Below, in pieces: positions 1-8,181 of a stretch of DNA of 64,000 bases. Both the position numbers and the translations under genes were made by a program. Source of the DNA: Sphingomonadaceae bacterium (GTDB taxonomy: Bacteria; Pseudomonadota; Alphaproteobacteria; Sphingomonadales; Sphingomonadaceae); contig JANYGB010000034.1 in NCBI GenBank assembly GCA_025359445.1, positions 1-64,000 of the forward strand, given 5' to 3'. Position 1 is the first letter of the stretch. Every line of letters starts with the position of its first letter. The notes beneath the pieces are model-generated. The model worked only from the letters and a program-made list of their open reading frames with translations, was not told the origin of the DNA and did not search any database.

Positions 1-111
1 AGGGCCGATGTGTTCGATTATATCGAGCGCTTCTACAACCCGACGCGCAGGCACTCGACCTTGGGGTATCTCAGCCCCATGGACTTCGAGAAGAAAGCTG
101 AGGTAGGCTAA
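1..111 (+). CDS. IS3-family transposase OrfB, C-terminal fragment
   Basis: Frame 1 is open from the first base to a TAA at 109-111 and gives 36 residues. It contains the segment YNPTRRHSTLGYLSP followed by a DFE-containing tail, which is the characteristic C-terminal end of the DDE integrase domain of IS3-family OrfB proteins. OrfB catalyses strand transfer of the element, usually as an OrfAB fusion made by frameshifting. The ORF track misses it because no start lies in the window. Nothing can be said about activity because the catalytic part is outside. Confidence 0.85.
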   Translation, partial: RADVFDYIERFYNPTRRHSTLGYLSPMDFEKKAEVG

Positions 112-141
112 CTTGGTGTCCGTGAAACCGGCAGCAGCTCA
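1..141 (+). mobile_element. Right end of an IS3-family insertion sequence (truncated by window edge)
   Basis: The window opens inside an IS3-type element. The first 111 bases encode the C-terminus of the OrfB transposase. After its stop comes a short tail, TTGGTGTCCGTGAAACCGG and on to CAGCTCA, which has the look of an IS3-group right inverted repeat ending in CA near base 141. The left end, OrfA and any target-site duplication lie outside the window, so the element cannot be called complete or broken. The exact right boundary is inferred from the terminal CA and has not been matched to a left repeat. Confidence 0.75.
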
Positions 142-398
142 GAATCCTGTAAGCGGCACCACATTTTTTCAGCACAATCGCAAACTTTAAGTAATCGCAG
201 CGCCAGCTTTGCAGTGGGTGATGGTTAGGCAGTTGGCGTTGAATTTGCACGGTTTGATGCGGCAATTTGTTGCCGGCTCTGCGGCAATCGCGTGCCGGAT
301 TGCGCGCTTCTCCTAAGCGGCGGTTAACCTTTCCCGGTGACCGGCCATTGAGGTTAGCATGTCATTTAGCAACCCGACGAAATCGGGAGGCCGACGAA

Positions 399-830
399 AT
401 GAAGCTCATCAAACCAGTTATCGCGGTCGCTGCGCTGTGCGCCAGCGCACTTCCAGCAGGCGCCTTTGGTCCATCAGTCAATGTTGGCGGGGCGCAGTTT
501 ACGATCGGGCTCGTCGGCTACGTGCCGGTGATCTGCCGCGCCAATGTCGACGCCAGTGCGATTGCGCCAGTCGCCGGTACCACCTCGCTCGGCATGCTCA
601 AGGAATTCTGCAACAGCCCGACCGGCTATCGTGTGATAGCCGACTATTCGCCGCAGCTGGCGCAAGCCAAACTGATCGTCGATGGCGTGCCGGTTCCGCT
701 TCACATGGACGGTGGCTCGACCGTGGTCAGCCAATCGAACAGCGCGGCGATCGCGAGCCATTCGCTGGCGCTGGAATTGCCCAAGGACGGCCAGACCGGC
801 ACGATCAGCTTCCGGATCGAACCGCGTTAA
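399..830 (+). CDS. Secreted SCPU-like (spore coat protein U / pilin-like) small protein
   Basis: The ORF track starts at 267, but the ATG at 399 has a GGGAGG ribosome site eight bases upstream and begins a clear signal peptide (MKLIKPVIAVAALC, then ALPAGA), giving 143 aa. The mature part has two cysteines (VICRAN, EFCNS) and ends in a strand reading TISFRIEPR, matching the C-terminal strand of the pilin-like proteins across the locus (for example the one ending VRIFLEPR). It is therefore probably a divergent member of the SCPU family exported to the periplasm and possibly built into the neighbouring pilus. It is convergent to the ten-gene pilus operon and separated from it by a strong terminator, so it is transcribed independently. 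The 257 bases between the IS remnant and this gene show no other gene. Confidence 0.6.
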   Translation: MKLIKPVIAVAALCASALPAGAFGPSVNVGGAQFTIGLVGYVPVICRANVDASAIAPVAGTTSLGMLKEFCNSPTGYRVIADYSPQLAQAKLIVDGVPVPLHMDGGSTVVSQSNSAAIASHSLALELPKDGQTGTISFRIEPR

Positions 831-852
831 TTCTTCCACGATTACCAAATAT

Positions 853-889
853 GGAAAAGCCCGCATCCCTGGTGGATGCGGGCTTTTCC
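853..889. terminator. Strong bidirectional rho-independent terminator
   Basis: GGAAAAGCCCGCATCC and its exact complement GGATGCGGGCTTTTCC flank a five-base loop, forming a 16-bp perfect stem whose ends are A and T tracts on both strands. It lies between the stop of the + strand SCPU-like gene and the stop of the minus-strand pilus operon, so it can end transcripts from both sides. Confidence 0.92.
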
Positions 890-918
890 ATCTTCAAAGC
901 GTTCGGTGATCCTGTGAA

Positions 919-2004
919 TTACAACGTGGCGCAGGCAAACGACCCTGGATCGCTGTAGATCAGCGGAGTGACAGTCACCGTCAGGATATCGGCGTAAGTT
1001 GGTGATGGGTTCTTGCCCGATCCGCCTTCTTGCAAGGTGGCCTGGATCGGCAGCATATTGCCGGCTGTGGACAAGGTAGCTCGCACACAACTCCGCGAAA
1101 GTGCAGTCGCGTTGGGTAGCGGAGTAGAGGTATTGTCACGGTCAAAACCGAGGAAGTGCAAGCTGTACTTGATCTCGTCCTGCGCTGTAGCCGCGCCCGG
1201 CTTTTTAAGCTTGAAGGCGTTCTGCGAGGACAGTGTCACCGAGTAGGCGCCCGAGCTTTGCACAAAGACATGGTTGGACAAGTTGGTCTTCTGCGCCGTC
1301 GTGCCGAGCGAACCGGTTGTGATGTTGCCAATCTCGCCAAAGTCGAGCGCGGTTCCGGCGTAGTAGGTGCGCAGCGCGCTAAGTACGGTAACCGGGAAGA
1401 CCACGGCGTTGCTGAAACTGCCGGTCTGTTCGAGACCATTGCTTTGCCCGCCTTGGATATTGCAGGCAAAGAACGCGTCAAAGGCTAGGCTTTGGACTGC
1501 TTGCAGATCGAGGTTCGCCGGGAGCGAGACTTGAAAGGTAACCTGCGCGGTGTTCGACGCTGCATTGTTGCCGGTGAAGTTGATTTTGAGAAAGCGGTTG
1601 CTTCCGCTTGGCACCGCACTACTCGGCGCGTAGATCGGTGGCGGAGCGTTGTAATTGTAGAAAATGTTGAGCCCGATCCCGGTGATCGCGGCACTGCCTG
1701 CAACCGCAGTCGGCACAAGCGACGTACCATCGGCCGCAGCTCCCGTTCCGGGATTCGCACGCAGGAAGAAATTCACGATACGCGTGTCACCGCCGCCCGA
1801 GTTATTTACACGGGTCAGGTTTAGTGTGATCGTTGTGGTGGCAAGCCCGCTCGGATTGAACGGATCGTAAACCGCCGGCGCGGCGGTTGCGCTGCCGGTC
1901 ACACCGCAAGTCGATGTTTGGGCCTGGGCCGCAGTGGCAAAGCTGGCTACCACAGCACCAAGCAACAAGGCCAAGTTGCGGAATGTTTTTGTGAAACTGG
2001 ACAT
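919..2004 (-). CDS. SCPU-domain tip adhesin-like protein of a Csu-type pilus
   Basis: The ORF track uses a TTG at 2010, but AAGGA lies about nine bases before the ATG at 2004, giving 361 aa. A signal peptide ends near the AQAQ of residues 25-30. The mature N-terminus CGVTGS, followed by VYDPFNPS, is typical of the spore-coat-U (SCPU) domain. At about twice the length of the other pilins it fits a two-domain subunit such as CsuE, the tip adhesin of Acinetobacter archaic pili. The C-terminal part contains a YADILTVTVTP strand, the usual donor/last strand of this fold. It is the last gene of the operon, two bases after the usher stop, the position csuE holds. The tip role is inferred from length and position. 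Confidence 0.8.
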   Translation of the reverse strand: MSSFTKTFRNLALLLGAVVASFATAAQAQTSTCGVTGSATAAPAVYDPFNPSGLATTTITLNLTRVNNSGGGDTRIVNFFLRANPGTGAAADGTSLVPTAVAGSAAITGIGLNIFYNYNAPPPIYAPSSAVPSGSNRFLKINFTGNNAASNTAQVTFQVSLPANLDLQAVQSLAFDAFFACNIQGGQSNGLEQTGSFSNAVVFPVTVLSALRTYYAGTALDFGEIGNITTGSLGTTAQKTNLSNHVFVQSSGAYSVTLSSQNAFKLKKPGAATAQDEIKYSLHFLGFDRDNTSTPLPNATALSRSCVRATLSTAGNMLPIQATLQEGGSGKNPSPTYADILTVTVTPLIYSDPGSFACATL

Positions 2005-2006
2005 CT

Positions 2007-4499
2007 TCAACGTTCCTTCACCGGGGTGATGTCGCCCAGGCGTACTACGCCGTCGGCATCAGCCGGAATTGTAATAACATAAACCGAATTCTTGGTGTCG
2101 AGCATTTCCAGCCGCCACTGTCCCGGAGCGAGACCGGTTGCGCCAAAGCGGCCCTGCCGGTTGGTGAACAATGTCACCGCCGGCCGTTCGGGATGCGCGA
2201 GTTCGGTCGCCTTGCCCGAGACCAGTGAAACCGGCTGGCCATCCACGTCGAGCATCGTGCCCAGCGCAGTCAGGTGATAGTCCGAGCCGACTTCCAGCAC
2301 GTAGCCGCTGCGGTATGGCGGGAACAGCTTGAACGATCCCTGGCCCACATCGACCCCCGGCTTGGCGCCATCGACGTCGACCGTGATCACGCGTTCGGAA
2401 TAAGACGACAGGCTGGGCATGGTTGCCACTCCAAGCGCGCCGGTGCTGGCCGTGTAGCCATAGCTCGACGGATCGACGATGACGCTGTCGACCTTGAGAC
2501 TGGGGTGGGGTTTGACCACCGCAAAGCTGTCATAGATCGGGCGGCCAATCGAAGTGACGCCATCGGCCACGGCAAACGAGGTGCCAAAGCGGAAGCTGGT
2601 GCGCTGGCCGGTGCTCTGACCGAACCCGTCGGTAAAGCTGCCGAAGTGGCTCAGCCCCAATTCGGCGCGGTTGCCAAAGTAGCTGGCATTGAGCGAGACG
2701 TTGGAGCCGAAGTCCGAGCGTTCGACATCGGCAGTGACGTTATAGCTACCCACGCCGCTGCCATGCAGCGTCTGGTACGAAACGCGGGTGCGGTTGTCGC
2801 GGGTGTCGTATTCGCCGCGCAGGCTGGAATTGCGGCCGAGGCGAACGGTCAGCGTTACGAATCCGCTGAACTCGTGGCCGTTGGCGTCTTCGGTATAGCG
2901 CGCTTCAGCAGTCAGGCTCGCGGTCGGAGAAATCCGGTATCCGCCCGCCAGGCTGTAGTTGTGGACATCCCGGTTCGTGCTGCGGCCCTTCGAGAAGCGC
3001 GCATTGGCACCCATGTAGAAGTTTGAATTGAACGCATGGGTATAGCCGCCACCCAGTTCGTATTCGTACTGGTTATCGGCGAGCAGGAAGGTGATCGGCG
3101 CGAACCGCCGGCTGCGGTGTTCAGCGAACAGGTTGAAGCTGTCCGATGTTCCGTCGGAATGCTGGAGCAGCCGCTGGAAGGTCGCCTGCAAGGCAAAGCC
3201 ATCGCCGTATCCGACCGTGTGGCTGAACGCCGCCTGGGTGCCGATCGTACCGAATTGGGTACCGAACACGGCTTCAAGACCAGCCATCTGGATTTGGTCG
3301 TCGGCCTGGAAATTGGCTCCCAGGGTAACCTGATCGCTAATTCCGCGGCGGTAGAAGCCGGTCGCCGCCCACTGGTCCGAATAGACCGGGCCGTGCAGCC
3401 CGAGCGGTGCCTTGACCCCGGCGTAGAAGCCAAATTCGCTGAGCCCTTTGCCCAGCTGGGTCTGATCGAGGAAAAGGTTGAAACGCAACACTTCGCTGCG
3501 CCCGGTATCGTCGAGCACGTTGAGGCGGATGTCGTTGCCGCCTTGCGCAAACGGGAAGTCGCGCAGGTTGTAGTTGCCTGGGCCAAGCTGAAGGCGGCGG
3601 ACCTGCTGACCGTTGACCAGCACTTCGACTACCGAATTGCGGCTGAGCGTAAAGGTGCGGTCACCGCGCGGGCGGATGATCTGCTGCGGATTGAGAACCG
3701 AATAGGACCGGAAGATCGAGATCCCCGCGATGTCCGGGGCCGACTGGAAGCCGCGGCCCTGGGTATCAAGATCGCCCAGCGTAAAGCGGATCAGCTTTGA
3801 AGTATCGTCATAAACATAGCGGCTGCCGAGCCGCTGGAAATCGACCCCGTCATTGCCCGGTGACCAGATCGCGTCGGTTTCAAACACCGGACCCTTGAGC
3901 CGGATTGCCGCGTTAAGCAGGAATACCGGCGCAGCGAACCCGCTTTGCGGGCCGTCTTCGTAAAGATCGACCGAGCCGCGCACGTTGAGGTAGGCGCTGA
4001 CATCGGCCGGGCGGACAAACGTGCCGACCGATTGCGCGTCGAGCGCCGAGACCGAATAGCTGCGTGAGGCGCGCTTTTCGACCGGGATTTCAAAGCGCAG
4101 TTCAAGCGTGCGGGGATCGTAATTGACGATGATCCCGACGCTGGACAAGTCTTGCGGACCGATTGTGCCCTTGCCCGCCAGATTGGCGCGTAACGCGGTC
4201 ATCACATCAGGCGCGAGGATTGGCTCGAGCACTTGCAGCGTCCGGTCGGTCGGAAAGCTGAGCGCATCGTCGGTGGTGATCGTCAGCGGAACATCGCCGA
4301 GGTAAGCTGCGCCGTCCTTGGCCGGCACGGTCAGCACGATAGTACGCCCGGTCGGGTTAAGTCGTTCGGCGCGCGCGGCGGGTGCCTGCGGGGCCTGGTC
4401 GTCGGCGCTTCCGCCAGCGGTCCCGGCCAAAGCCGGCGATGCCAGCGCTGCCAGACTGGCCCCGAGCATCAAGCTGAAATGTCTGCCCCCGTGTCCCAT
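2007..4499 (-). CDS. Fimbrial outer-membrane usher protein (FimD/PapC/CsuD family)
   Basis: An 830-aa protein with a signal peptide (LGASLAALASPALA). It has the layout of chaperone-usher outer membrane ushers: an N-terminal periplasmic domain, then a long beta-barrel with the segment GDLDTQGRGFQSAPDIAG and the plug-region block VEVLVNGQQVRRLQLGPG, then repeated aromatic beta strands and a C-terminal domain ending KLFPPYRSGYVLEVG and beyond. The usher recruits chaperone-subunit complexes and secretes the growing pilus. It begins two bases after the chaperone stop and ends two bases before the tip gene. No strong ribosome site is seen at this ATG, so it may be translationally coupled to the chaperone gene. 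Confidence 0.93.
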   Translation of the reverse strand: MGHGGRHFSLMLGASLAALASPALAGTAGGSADDQAPQAPAARAERLNPTGRTIVLTVPAKDGAAYLGDVPLTITTDDALSFPTDRTLQVLEPILAPDVMTALRANLAGKGTIGPQDLSSVGIIVNYDPRTLELRFEIPVEKRASRSYSVSALDAQSVGTFVRPADVSAYLNVRGSVDLYEDGPQSGFAAPVFLLNAAIRLKGPVFETDAIWSPGNDGVDFQRLGSRYVYDDTSKLIRFTLGDLDTQGRGFQSAPDIAGISIFRSYSVLNPQQIIRPRGDRTFTLSRNSVVEVLVNGQQVRRLQLGPGNYNLRDFPFAQGGNDIRLNVLDDTGRSEVLRFNLFLDQTQLGKGLSEFGFYAGVKAPLGLHGPVYSDQWAATGFYRRGISDQVTLGANFQADDQIQMAGLEAVFGTQFGTIGTQAAFSHTVGYGDGFALQATFQRLLQHSDGTSDSFNLFAEHRSRRFAPITFLLADNQYEYELGGGYTHAFNSNFYMGANARFSKGRSTNRDVHNYSLAGGYRISPTASLTAEARYTEDANGHEFSGFVTLTVRLGRNSSLRGEYDTRDNRTRVSYQTLHGSGVGSYNVTADVERSDFGSNVSLNASYFGNRAELGLSHFGSFTDGFGQSTGQRTSFRFGTSFAVADGVTSIGRPIYDSFAVVKPHPSLKVDSVIVDPSSYGYTASTGALGVATMPSLSSYSERVITVDVDGAKPGVDVGQGSFKLFPPYRSGYVLEVGSDYHLTALGTMLDVDGQPVSLVSGKATELAHPERPAVTLFTNRQGRFGATGLAPGQWRLEMLDTKNSVYVITIPADADGVVRLGDITPVKER

Positions 4500-4501
4500 G
4501 G

Positions 4502-5251
4502 TCAGTTGTCGAGCGAGAAGCTCGCCTCCACCGTGCCGTCGGCGCTGGGTAGCTCAACCGGCACGGCCACACGCCGGGTCTGGCCGCCGCCAATCAGGCC
4601 AAAACCCATAGTCTGCTGGATTTCTGCGCCCGACAGGGACTTGCTGAACACTTGCGCGCCCGACTTGTCCTTTTCGACAATCCGCAAGTGGCCGTTGGAA
4701 AGGTAGCCGTGCGCCGGGCTTTGGTTGACCATGGTCACCGTGGCGTAAGTCTTGCCGCCGGTCCCGGGAGTCGCCTCGGCGCTTTGCACTTCGATCTTGG
4801 GTTTCACGCCGAGCGGGGCGACACTGATCAGCACCTGGAAGTTGTACAGGATCTGGATCGCCGACTGGCCTTCGGGCAGCTTGATCGGCAGCTGGGCGAC
4901 GGTGACGTAGTAGTGCTTGCTCTTGGCCAGCGCCGGATCGCCGACATACTGCACCCGGAAGGTCTGGGTCTGGCCCGGGGCAATAATCGTCTGCGGCGGG
5001 AACACCAGCAGATCGCCCGGATCCTTGCCGGTCTGCTTGACCCCTTCGGTTGTCAGATCAAGTTCCTGCACCGTCAGCTCGACCGGCAGCGGCGTGGCAA
5101 AGGTGTTTTCGACGGTGATCGTCTGCGACATTTGGCGGCCCGCGGTCTGCAGGTCGATTACCACCGGCTGCACGGTCATTGCCTGCGCCGCCTGGTACGG
5201 CGCGATGGCGGCGCAAAACATGGTTAACGCGTGCTTATAGTTGAGCTTCAC
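4502..5251 (-). CDS. Periplasmic pilus chaperone (PapD/CsuC family)
   Basis: A 249-aa protein starting with GTG at 5251 behind a strong GGGAGGAG ribosome site. After a signal peptide (AAIAPYQAAQA) it shows the two-immunoglobulin-domain PapD-like chaperone pattern: VENTFATPLPVELTVQ in the first domain, FPPQTIIAPGQTQTFRVQY before the G1 strand, and the alternating hydrophobic stretch IQILYNFQVLISVAP. Such chaperones hold pilin subunits by donor-strand complementation and deliver them to the usher. It is placed between the last pilin gene (29-base gap) and the usher, as csuC is in the Csu operon. Confidence 0.93.
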   Translation of the reverse strand: MKLNYKHALTMFCAAIAPYQAAQAMTVQPVVIDLQTAGRQMSQTITVENTFATPLPVELTVQELDLTTEGVKQTGKDPGDLLVFPPQTIIAPGQTQTFRVQYVGDPALAKSKHYYVTVAQLPIKLPEGQSAIQILYNFQVLISVAPLGVKPKIEVQSAEATPGTGGKTYATVTMVNQSPAHGYLSNGHLRIVEKDKSGAQVFSKSLSGAEIQQTMGFGLIGGGQTRRVAVPVELPSADGTVEASFSLDN

Positions 5252-5280
5252 AAGTATTCTCCTCCCGCCCCGGCGGGTAA

Positions 5281-5862
5281 TTAGTTGCTAGGCCGGATCT
5301 CGACCACGACGGCATCGGTGTAAGTCCCTGCCACCAGTGGATTGGTCCCCCGCGGTACCGCGATGTCGACAATAAGGTCACCCTTGGCCGGCTGATTGTA
5401 GGAAATCGCCGCACTGGCAGTCTGCGTGCCGAGCTGGACCGTCCGCTGCTGCCACTGCAAGCCAACATCGTAGGTCTGCATTTCACTGAAGCCGCCGCTG
5501 CCGCTGCGCGCGGCATTGGCTCCCAGCCGGACCAGCGCGCCATTGTAGCTGCGCACGGTGATCAGGTGCGAGGTATTGCAGACCACCGGAACCGCGAGTT
5601 CGATCGAGCTGGCGCGGGTTGCCGCAGTCGATTCGTCGACCAGATTGGGGAACACCACCACGCCGCCGGTTGGCCCGTTGTCCTGGTAAGTCGCGCCGAC
5701 CAGCTTGCTGGCCCGGGCTGAATTGGCAACGCAGCCCACCGGGGCATTGCCGAGCATTTCAAGCCGCTGTGTGGCGCGGTTGATATCCTGCGCCGCAGCG
5801 CCGGTCGTGCTCAGCGCGAACGCGAGCGAGGCTGCTAAGATCGGGATGACGGTCGCGCGCAT
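5281..5862 (-). CDS. SCPU-domain pilin-like protein 7 (closest to chaperone)
   Basis: A 193-aa secreted protein (signal peptide ending STTGAAAQ). Two cysteines (PVGCVAN near residue 43 and PVVCNTS near residue 93) would form the single disulfide usual for archaic pilins. It ends with PLVAGTYTDAVVVEI, the AGxYxDxVxV final strand shared by all subunits of the operon. GGAG sits eight bases before its ATG, and that ATG overlaps the stop of the preceding pilin by one base (TGATG), implying coupled translation. It has a long loop region after the first cysteine that the shorter pilins lack, so it may be a minor or adaptor subunit; that is inference. Confidence 0.8.
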   Translation of the reverse strand: MRATVIPILAASLAFALSTTGAAAQDINRATQRLEMLGNAPVGCVANSARASKLVGATYQDNGPTGGVVVFPNLVDESTAATRASSIELAVPVVCNTSHLITVRSYNGALVRLGANAARSGSGGFSEMQTYDVGLQWQQRTVQLGTQTASAAISYNQPAKGDLIVDIAVPRGTNPLVAGTYTDAVVVEIRPSN

Positions 5863-6449
5863 CAGCGTGGCTCCAGGAAGATGCGCACGGTGTCGACATA
5901 AGTGCCAGCCACTAGCGGCGCGCGGTTTTCGACGTTCGAAGCGCCGTCTTGAATTTCAATCCGCAGGCGGAATTCACCGGCCACGGCATCGTTGACAGCG
6001 ACGATTTGCTGGTTCTGACTGCGCACCTTGGCGGTGGCATCGAACAAGGTATCGACCGGACCCCAGTTAATCCGCGCCGTATAAGGCACGGCATAGGCAA
6101 ACCCGGCCGGCCGGTCGCTGACCCGCCCGTCGATCGGCCACAGTCCGTTGTTCTGCGATTCGATCCGGACTTCGTGCGGGAAGTTGCACACGGCATCGAA
6201 AGCGATGGTCACGCTGGCGGAGCGGACCTGCAGCGTTGCCGGATCGGTGAACTGGATGATCCGCAGCGTATCGCCATCGAGGCCAGCGATATTGTTAAGG
6301 CTGCCGGGAGCGATCTTGCCCTCGGCCATGGCGCAAGTCTGCGGGACCGAGCCGGTCACCGGCAAGGTGCGCACTGCGCTGCTGGTTTGAGCGAATGCGG
6401 GAGTAGTCCCGGCGAGCGCGGCGAGAATAAAGAGGGAGATTGTCCGCAT
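5862..6449 (-). CDS. SCPU-domain pilin-like protein 6
   Basis: A 195-aa protein with a signal peptide (MRTISLFILAALAGTTPAFA). Cysteines lie in PQTCAMAE and AVCNFPHE, and the C-terminus PLVAGTYVDTVRIFLEPR matches the family last strand. It resembles protein 7 in length and in the PLVAGTY ending more than the alanine/threonine-rich proteins 2-5, so proteins 6 and 7 probably form a subgroup. It begins four bases after the stop of protein 5 and has no clear ribosome site of its own, so coupled translation is likely. Confidence 0.8.
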   Translation of the reverse strand: MRTISLFILAALAGTTPAFAQTSSAVRTLPVTGSVPQTCAMAEGKIAPGSLNNIAGLDGDTLRIIQFTDPATLQVRSASVTIAFDAVCNFPHEVRIESQNNGLWPIDGRVSDRPAGFAYAVPYTARINWGPVDTLFDATAKVRSQNQQIVAVNDAVAGEFRLRIEIQDGASNVENRAPLVAGTYVDTVRIFLEPR

Positions 6450-6452
6450 GGC

Positions 6453-7007
6453 TCAGTTCACCGCTGCAATGGTTACGGTCACCAGACCGCGATAGTTGTT
6501 ATCGGCCACCAGCCGCAGCGAACTGCCGCCGCTGGTCGCAAAGCCCGAGATTGCCACGGTGATGTCGCCGGTAAAGGCGCTGGCCCGGGTCTGGGTGGCG
6601 GCGCTGTTGGCCGTAATGGCCGTGTTGTAGCTGGCCGGGGTGATGGTCCACCCGCTGGCAACCGCCACATAGTTGACCGAACGGGCGAACCCGGATGGCG
6701 GCGCGACGGTTGAATTCTGGGCAGCAAGCGGCGTGGCCGCCACGGTGATCGTGCTGCGGCCGGTGCAGAACGATCCGACCAGAACCTTGGCCGGCGCGGT
6801 CAGATCGGTGCGCAACTGGCCGGTGGCGGTATCGATCAGGACCCCCAGATCATAGCTGCCGGTGCCCGTCAGCGTGCCGCCAAAGCACATCGCCGGGGCC
6901 GTGCCGACGACGCCGACGTTCTTGGTGCTGGTGTTGCTCGTCTGCGCCAGCGCGGTGCCGGGCAAGGCCGCGATCAGGACCGGAGCGAGGAGGAAGAGTT
7001 TGCGCAT
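6453..7007 (-). CDS. SCPU-domain pilin-like protein 5
   Basis: The ORF track begins at a TTG overlapping the upstream gene, but the ATG at 7007 has GAGG about nine bases before it and starts a proper signal peptide (MRKLFLLAPVLIAALPGTALAQ), giving 184 aa. Cysteines occur in PAMCFGG and GSFCTGR. The Ser/Thr/Ala-rich body includes GFARSVNYVAVASGW, a segment closely mirrored in protein 4 (GFTRAVNYTATASGW), so these two are recent paralogues. It ends with a LVADNYRGLVTVTI strand, a variant of the LVAGNYSGN pattern. Confidence 0.8.
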   Translation of the reverse strand: MRKLFLLAPVLIAALPGTALAQTSNTSTKNVGVVGTAPAMCFGGTLTGTGSYDLGVLIDTATGQLRTDLTAPAKVLVGSFCTGRSTITVAATPLAAQNSTVAPPSGFARSVNYVAVASGWTITPASYNTAITANSAATQTRASAFTGDITVAISGFATSGGSSLRLVADNNYRGLVTVTIAAVN

Positions 7008-7018
7008 CGCTGGTCGCC

Positions 7019-7591
7019 TCAATCCGCGAACGCTGCCGGACCCAAGGTCACGACGACGTTTCCGCTATAATTGCCTGCAACCAGGATCAGGTCGCCGGGG
7101 GTGGTGAAACTGGACAGGGTCACCGAAAGATCGGCGATCTTGGGCAGCGGCTGAGTAGCACCACTGCCGGTAGCACTGGGCGAGGTACCGTCGCGCAAGG
7201 CCGCCGAGGTTGCCGCAGTGGTGCCGGTAGCCCACCCGCTCGCCGTGGCAGTGTAATTTACTGCGCGGGTGAAGCCGGGCTGAGGCGAGGTCGTATCGCT
7301 CGAAGTGAGCGCGGTGGTCGTCACCCGCACAACCGAGCCGGCAAAGTTGCAGAAGCTGGCCGGCAGGGTGACCGTGCGCGGCGCGATCGTATCGATCTTG
7401 CCGGTGCGCGGCCCCGAGCCGGCCGAGATCTGGCCCAGGTTGACCAGCGCCGGATTGGGGTTGCCCAGAATGCAGACCGAGCGGACTTGCGCGTCGATTG
7501 CGACGGTGCCGGTGGCAGTGGTGCTCTGCGCCATTGCGGGCGCGGCGGTGAGCAAAAATGCCAGGGCGGAAAGGCCGACGGTCTGCTTCAT
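7019..7591 (-). CDS. SCPU-domain pilin-like protein 4
   Basis: The signal peptide MKQTVGLSALAFLLTAAPAMAQ sets the ATG at 7591 as start (190 aa) rather than the track start at 7639. Cysteines lie in RSVCILGN and ASFCNFAG. The protein ends with LILVAGNYSGNVVVTLGP, almost the same last strand as protein 3 (GGYNGNVVVTLTP) and protein 2 (GAYTGNIVVVISP). The strong likeness among proteins 2-5 points to tandem duplication. It is a probable secreted pilus subunit handled by the chaperone encoded downstream. Confidence 0.8.
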   Translation of the reverse strand: MKQTVGLSALAFLLTAAPAMAQSTTATGTVAIDAQVRSVCILGNPNPALVNLGQISAGSGPRTGKIDTIAPRTVTLPASFCNFAGSVVRVTTTALTSSDTTSPQPGFTRAVNYTATASGWATGTTAATSAALRDGTSPSATGSGATQPLPKIADLSVTLSSFTTPGDLILVAGNYSGNVVVTLGPAAFAD

Positions 7592-7619
7592 GGGATTACC
7601 TGTTTCCAATTGCCTGCGG

Positions 7620-8153
7620 TTACAACGGAGGGGGCGCAACTGTCGGGGTCAGCGTAACGACAACATTGCCGTTGTAACCGCCCGCCACCATTAACCCGTT
7701 ACTGGGCGATGATGCTGCCGAGAGCGTTACCAGGATGTTGCCGGTAAACAGTCCGACGGTGGACGGCGTCCCGGCACCAGCAACCAGGCTGGAGTCCGAT
7801 GCGCTGGCCGAGTTCGCCGCCGCAGTTGCGGTATAGTCCACGCGGTTATCGAAGCCGGTTGGGGCTGCGGTGCCGGTGGTCAGCTGGGTGGTCGTGACGG
7901 ACATCGTCGCAGCGGTGTTGTTGCACCAGCCGGTCAGGGTTGCCGTCTTGCCGTTGACCTTGCTGGTGTCGAGCTTGCCGTTGGTGGAGAGCGAAAGCTC
8001 ACCCAGCGACAGCGTTACGCTCGGCAACGTGAAGGTGCAGCGACCAGCCACCGAACCGTCAATATTGACGGTGCCGGTGACGGGCGCGCTCTGGGCAAAT
8101 GCCGGGCTGGCCGCAAGGACCGCCGGAATTGCCAGAAGCATCAGTTTGCGCAT
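7620..8153 (-). CDS. SCPU-domain pilin-like protein 3
   Basis: A 177-aa protein. The ATG at 8153 has an AGGAG ribosome site eight bases upstream and a signal peptide MRKLMLLAIPAVLAASPAFAQ. Cysteines lie in AGRCTFTL and TGWCNNT. The body is rich in Thr, Ala and Ser, and the C-terminus is VAGGYNGNVVVTLTP plus a short proline tail (VAPPPL) not seen in its neighbours. It is one of four close paralogues in a row. Confidence 0.8.
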   Translation of the reverse strand: MRKLMLLAIPAVLAASPAFAQSAPVTGTVNIDGSVAGRCTFTLPSVTLSLGELSLSTNGKLDTSKVNGKTATLTGWCNNTAATMSVTTTQLTTGTAAPTGFDNRVDYTATAAANSASASDSSLVAGAGTPSTVGLFTGNILVTLSAASSPSNGLMVAGGYNGNVVVTLTPTVAPPPL

Positions 8154-8181
8154 CGGAATTCTCCTAGTGGAAGGATCAGGC

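Noticed and set aside
2274-3800. Long + strand ORFs opposite the usher gene
   Set aside because: They mirror the usher reading frame, a usual effect of GC-rich third positions; no start signals or family features.
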